Positions 58,256 to 64,000 of a stretch of DNA of 64,000 nt are shown one piece after another. Position numbers and translations under genes: made by a program. The stretch's first letter is position 1. Each line of letters opens with the position of its first letter. The stretch spans positions 1,612,001-1,676,000 of the forward strand of contig JAGYVD010000003.1 of assembly GCA_021209875.1 (NCBI GenBank). Reading direction: 5' to 3'. The DNA is from Rosellinia necatrix (taxonomy: Eukaryota; Ascomycota; Sordariomycetes; Xylariales; Xylariaceae). The notes beneath the pieces are model-generated. The model saw only the letters and a list, made by a program, of their open reading frames with translations. It did not search any database and had not been told where the DNA came from.

Positions 58256-61200
58256 TAAATTTACATTTTAAACATCTATTTTATTTATAAATAAAATAAT
58301 AAAAATTAAAATATATAATTAATCTATAAAATAAGAAAAACTAAAAATACATAATAAAATATAACTAAATAAACTTCATAAATAAAACTAATTAAATAAA
58401 ATAAAAAGAAAGCCAGGTTAATAAATAAAAGCTTTTTTTTAGCTTTTATAACTTTTTTTAATAAATATAAAAATATAATATAAATATGCTTTAAATTTAA
58501 AACGTTAATAATATATTAACGCTTAGTTTTTAAGAAATAATAATGCTTTTAACTTTAAATAAAAACGCGCTAGCTTATTACTATTTTTTGGCCGGCTGTT
58601 GTTAAAATTATATAATAAAAATAAGTTTTTAATAAACTTTTTTTAATTTAATGTTAATTCATTATATTTATTATATATTTTATATTATAAAAATTAATAA
58701 TAATAAATTAAAATGAATTTAATATAAACTTATTTAAACTATAAATATTTTTATATAAATCATATTAATATATATACTTTTAAATATATATATTATATAA
58801 AAGCTTAAAAAACCGTTTAAATAAATATTTTAATATAAATTATTATAACCAAGATATAATAAATTTAATATTAATTCATTATTAAATTAATATAAACAAC
58901 ATTAAAGTTAAAAATAATAAAATTTATTTATACGGGCCTGGGCGGCTGCCAGTTATAATTATATCGCGCTAAATGTTTATAAAACGTTTTCAAGGGCTAG
59001 AAATAACAATCTGCTGCAAATTTAGAACAAATTTAATATTAATTATAAAGCTTTGTTATATAAAACAATTAATAAAGTTTAAAGTTAAAGTTTAAAGCAA
59101 AAATAAATTCAAAAAAGCTGCTGCAGCAAAAGCTTTTAATAATAATAACAATAGCAACAACAATAATATAAACAATAGTAGAAATAATAAAAATCGCAGC
59201 CAAGAAAATATAAATTCGTTTAATAAATCTTTTTTTTTTGAAATATTTTAACGGTAAAAGCGGTTAATAATAAATAAATTACTTATAGATTTAGCTTAAA
59301 TTTTATATATAATAGTTTAAACGTTAAATAAAATATATATAATATAAAATATGTTTAAGTAGTCTGATTTTTTATATTTTATAGCAAACTTTATATAAGT
59401 TTAATATATAATAATATATCTATATTTTTTTATTAAATAGTTTAAAGCAAATATGCTGTAAATTTGCTAGATAGTAAATGAAATATACTACTGCTAGATT
59501 TTATTCAAACTAAAAGCAAATTTATATTAAACTTAATATTTATATTAAATATATTTAGTTGTTTATTCATAAAAGCAAATTTAATATAAATACTCTATTC
59601 AATAAACTTGAAAATAAAGTAATAAATATAATGAAAATTTAATCTTTTATAAATTCTTTAAGCTAATGCAGCAAATATAGCTAGGGTTTAATTTTGTATT
59701 AGCTTTTATAATATAAAAGATTTTAAGCTTATATTAAATATAACATATTTATTAGTTTTTAATATTTTAATAAAAATATTTTAAAATAACGTTTTATTAT
59801 ATTTAATGTTTAGCAGCTTAAAAGTTCTATATTGCTTTTATTTATGCTTCTGTTATATATATATTAAACAGCGCTTTTTTAAAACTATAACTTAAATATA
59901 TATTATAGTCGACTTTTAAACATAACAAGCGGTTTTATAAAATTAAGATATTTTAGTTTTTTAAAAAACGTTACATATAAAATAAAAACGTAGTAATAAA
60001 TTATATATAAATAATTAAATCTAATAAGCTGTTTATAACGTTTATTATTATATTTATTTAAAACCGTTTTTTATTTCTTTTTATTTTATATAATAATATT
60101 TAAAAATAGTTTTTATATATTAAAAATTAAATTAATAACTTTAATAAGCTTAAAACAGCTTCTTTATAAAGCTTTTATAAATTAAATATATTATATATAA
60201 TTTCGTTTAGCTATAAAAAAACCATGCTAAACTATTATAAGAACTATATTAATTATTAGTTTATTACATAAGTTTTTATCTGCTATAGCTTTATTTAATA
60301 TTAGTTTAATTAAAAATTATTTTGATATTAAAGCTTGAATGAAGTTGTTTTATTTATAAAAAATACAATATTTTATGCTTAAAATTAAATGCTGAATATA
60401 TAAATATTTAAAAATTCATAGGTTTAAATATAAATTAATATAAATTAAATATAACATAAATATATATCTGTTTAAAGTTAAGCTTTAAATAAGCCGCTAT
60501 AAAAAATTAAATATATAATTATATATATATAAGATAAAAGTTTATGTTAATATAAGCTACACTAGCTTATTTTAGCAAAAGTATTAGTTTTTATATAAGT
60601 TTGCTATTACGTTATATATTTTTTAAATTTAATCTTTTAAGCCAGCATATAATAAATAAATATAATTATTTTTAAAGCAGAATAAATTATTGTTTTAGAT
60701 TTTGTTAAACAAACATAAAATTAAATTATTTTGAATTAAAGCTGCGGATTAAAATATAAGTTAATAATTATTATAAATTTAGCTTAAAATAAAGCATTAA
60801 TAAAATTATTATTTTATAATATAACTTGTTTAATTTAAAAGAAATCTTGTTTTATATAGCTAAAACAAATATTTTATAAATTAAATATAATAATAAAAGT
60901 TCTTTTTAAATATATGAGTTAAACTAGCCAATATAATGATATTATTTATATAAATAATTAGAATATTAAACGTTTAATGCCTATATTAATATTAAAACGC
61001 TTTTTAAATTATGAGAATTTTAAAAATATTTATATTTTATAATGCTTTGTTTTCAAAACATAAATAGCTATAGGCTTAGTTTTTAAAAATAAATAGCGCT
61101 ATATATTAATTATAAATATTTATTTTTATTTTAAATTAAAATTTGTTACGTTTTAATTTTAAAACGTTTATAAATAAATAATAAGTTATACAGTTGTTTA

Positions 61201-63489
61201 TATTTAATATAAATATTTCATTAAATTTTTTAAAACGTTAAACTATTAAATAAAGTTTTATATTATATATTTAAACAATAATTAAAACAGTTTTAAATTA
61301 AATTTAAATAGTAATGCTTATATATTATATAAAAAGCTCAGCTAATTACAATTATTATAGCGTAAAAGTTTAAATAGCTTGGGATTTCTTTTAGTTTTTT
61401 TTAAAAATATTTATAGTTTTAATATCGCTTTAAATATAATTTGCTTTTTTTTTTGCTTTTTTTTATCAGCAAGTTATATTTATATTAAAAACGTATTTAT
61501 TTTAATATCAAAAACCTTTATATGAATTTTTTTATGGATTTATTATAGTTTAAAATTAAGTTTAACACGTTTAGAAAATAGTAATGTTTGTAATAAATAT
61601 TAAATATTTTTTAAAAATATAACATAAATATTAGAAAAATAAATTATTTAAATAATATATTATTAATATAAACAAAAAAAGCTTTTAAAATTTAATGCAA
61701 ACTTTTAATAAACAAATTAAAAATAAAAGAAATTATATATAAATTAAACAAAAATAATTCTTATAAAAAAACCTCGATTTTTATTTAAATTTAAGCAGAA
61801 TTTATTATAAAAATACAATTAAAACTAAATAAAACGCGTTTTTTAAGTTTTTTTTAATTAAATATTTATTTAAGCCTACAGCTTAAACTAAATTATATAT
61901 TTATTACATTATTAAATGTTTAAGCGTTGTTATTTTAGGTTAGATTTAATGATTAATCAAGCTGGTTTTAAAAAAAATTAGGTAGTATATCTGGTTCTAT
62001 TTTTTAAAAAGTTTTAAAACTAGGCTTAAAAAAATATACTAGGCCTGCAGGGCTGCTTTATTTTATAGCTTCAATATATTTTATAGCATAAAATATTAAT
62101 TAATAGCTTTTTTAAATTACTTAAATAATTTTATAACGTTTTTTGCTGAAATTTAAATTAAAGAAAAAAAACGAAAAAGCTATAAATAAAAAGTCTGTTT
62201 AATTAAAAACTTTGAATTTTAATATTATATTTACCACAGGTTTAAATAATAGTTTTAAAACTAATATTATTATTTAAATAATTAATAATATTTTAAATTA
62301 TTTTTAAAATGAATATAAATTAAGTTTTAAATAAATTATTAAGCTATAATTAAAATATGAAACAGCTGATTTATGTTAAGCTTTTTTTTAATATAAGCTG
62401 GTTTTTTATATTTGTTTTTATAACAGCAGCACATGTGTTTATAACAGTATAAAATGAAGCTAGTTTTAACATAATTATAATTATTTTATTTATTACAGGG
62501 TTAATTTTTTAATGAAAATATATTTAAATATAAATTATTTTTAATGCGATTTATTCTTAAACTAATATAGTTTACTATTTTTAAAACTATGATTAATAAA
62601 TAATTAAACTTTTATTTTTAATGTTATTTTTATTATAAAGCCGCCATATATAAAATTATTGAATAATATTTTATCTAAACTGCTATAAAATAAATTACTG
62701 CTTTTAATTTATAAATTATATAAATAAAATCGTTTATAATTAAATTTATATATAATTATAATTTAAATAACCATGTTTAAATTATTATGAAAATTAAAAA
62801 CTATATATTTAAACAAAATATTATTTTCATATGTTTTTAATTTAAAAATATTATTTATATTATAATATTTTTTTTAATTTATATATAAAGCTATAGCAAT
62901 GTTTAAAAATATATATTTTTATTTATAGCTTAATTGAATTTGTTAGTTTAAAGTTGCTGCAAAATATTATTATAATTTATTTTCAATTAACTTTAAAAAA
63001 TTAACTTGCTATAAATTAAAGTATAAAAAATAACTTACATATTTTAACAGATTTAAAATCTAAGTTTAAGTTTTTTAAAAAAACTAAACTTAACTTAATT
63101 TTCAATTTAAATCAGCTTAGCTAAAAAAGTGTTTTTTTATGTTTAAAGCACTATAAGTAAAAACATAGCTGATGTTAAACAATTTTTTTTTTAAAAAATA
63201 AAAAAATGCTTGCTATATTAGCTCTCGCTTGTTTTTTTAATAAAACTTGCCAATTTAATTCAAAATAAATACAAATTAATAACAAGCTAAAAATCCTAAT
63301 ATTACTTATATTGCTAAACTTGTTCATTTATATAATTACTAAAAATAAAGCTTTAGCTTGTATATTTTATGCTACGTTATTAGCTTTAAAACAAAAAAAC
63401 ATGGCTATAAATAGAATATTCTTACAGCTTTTAAATGTTTTTTTAATATAAAACTGTATTAATTTATCATTTTTTCTTTTGTTTTAATT
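58256..63489. other. AT-rich tract, no gene
   Basis: About 5.2 kb of RIP-type sequence. Slightly less mutated patches occur near 58,935-59,010 and 62,040-62,060 (GGCCTGCAGGGCTGC). 59,640-59,705 carries an inverse relative of the 49-bp unit at 20.16 kb. No domain or open frame recognised. Confidence 0.5.
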
Positions 63490-63595
63490 AAACGAATTTA
63501 AAGCTATTTCAAGCTTCATATGCCTAAAAGTTAGGGTTATAAAAAAAGAAGTTAAATGGTGGAGCCGTAACCCTAGTAGAACCTAATCATTAAAA
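63490..63595. repeat. Partial copy of the dispersed repeat
   Basis: Matches about 11,729-11,825: ATATGCCTAAAAGTTAGGG, GGTGGAGCC and CCCTAGTAGAACC are retained with scattered G-to-A changes. It is less mutated than the 57.7-kb copy. Confidence 0.7.
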
Positions 63596-64000
63596 GTTGT
63601 ATTTTAAAAAGTTTTTAAATCTTTATTGAAAATTTAACAGTAAATTTATAATTTTAATTAAAAATAATACTATTTAATATATTTTAATTAAATAATAAGA
63701 ATCGCTTAACTAATACTTCTCCTTAATTTTTAGCAGAATACTTTTTATTATTAAAAATAAATAATAAACGTTTAAAGATAATATATATTGTTATTATTAA
63801 GATATTATAATAATTAAATTTTTTAATAGCCATAATATAACTTAAAATAATATTTTAAATAAGCTTATAATAAAGTTTATTGCCATTGTTTTTATTAGCT
63901 TAATATTTTCTGGTTAAATAAGTTAATAATTACTGTGCGGCTTTTTTTTGCTAATATTATATAACTTATATTTGTTTTAATAATTTAAATATGCTTTTAT
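63596..64000. other. AT-rich end of window, no gene
   Basis: RIP-type A/T sequence with no recognisable feature. Confidence 0.5.

Overview
The window looks like nuclear DNA of a filamentous ascomycete (Pezizomycotina), lineage not determinable by eye. The reasons are: genes with short introns (about 50-80 nt) using GTAAGT-type donors, CTAAC-like branch sites and YAG acceptors; a Tad1-type LINE; a Ty3/gypsy chromovirus; a fungal rhodopsin-domain protein; and extremely AT-rich tracts full of transposon remains that carry C-to-T and G-to-A changes on both strands, the mark of repeat-induced point mutation (RIP). No tRNA, rRNA, CRISPR array or prokaryotic feature was seen.

Layout. 1-5.64 kb is a RIP-ruined gypsy element on the + strand (reverse transcriptase, RNase H, integrase and chromodomain still traceable) ending in a 3' terminal repeat. 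5.64-10.73 kb is gene-free AT-rich DNA. 10.74-19.5 kb is a normal-composition island: structured repeats, an intact MFS transporter gene (-), a divergent intact 2-oxoglutarate/Fe(II) oxygenase gene (+), then an internally deleted Tad1-like LINE. 19.5-34.35 kb is nested retroelement DNA: a minus-strand gypsy fragment, a complete 8.3-kb LTR element (20,313-28,647, target duplication AAATT) that itself carries a later solo LTR (22,206-22,459, duplication CTATA), and a second direct-repeat element (about 30.26-34.35 kb). 34.4-35.96 kb holds a rhodopsin-domain gene (-). 35,966-37,988 is a TIR DNA transposon with TA duplication. 37.99-45.36 kb holds a hotdog thioesterase (+), an FAD-dependent amine-oxidase-like oxidoreductase (-) and a cytochrome P450 (+). 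45,359-52,715 is another complete LTR element (duplication CTAAT/CTAAC). 52.7-53.2 kb is a short host remnant, and 53.2-64 kb is again repeats, including a second minus-strand gypsy copy with a 204-bp solo LTR inserted in it.

When the insertions with target duplications are removed, the rhodopsin, thioesterase, FAD oxidoreductase and P450 genes become neighbours in one block of roughly 9.4 kb. The FAD enzyme and P450 share a divergent promoter and the thioesterase and FAD enzyme are tail to tail. With the MFS transporter and 2OG oxygenase 20 kb away, this is the kind of tailoring and export set found in fungal secondary-metabolite regions, but no backbone synthase (PKS, NRPS, terpene cyclase, DMAT) is visible, so a shared pathway is a hypothesis. 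All intron/exon structures were derived by hand from splice signals and reading-frame continuity; five of the six genes assemble to clean full-length reading frames, and the rhodopsin gene has one doubtful intron.
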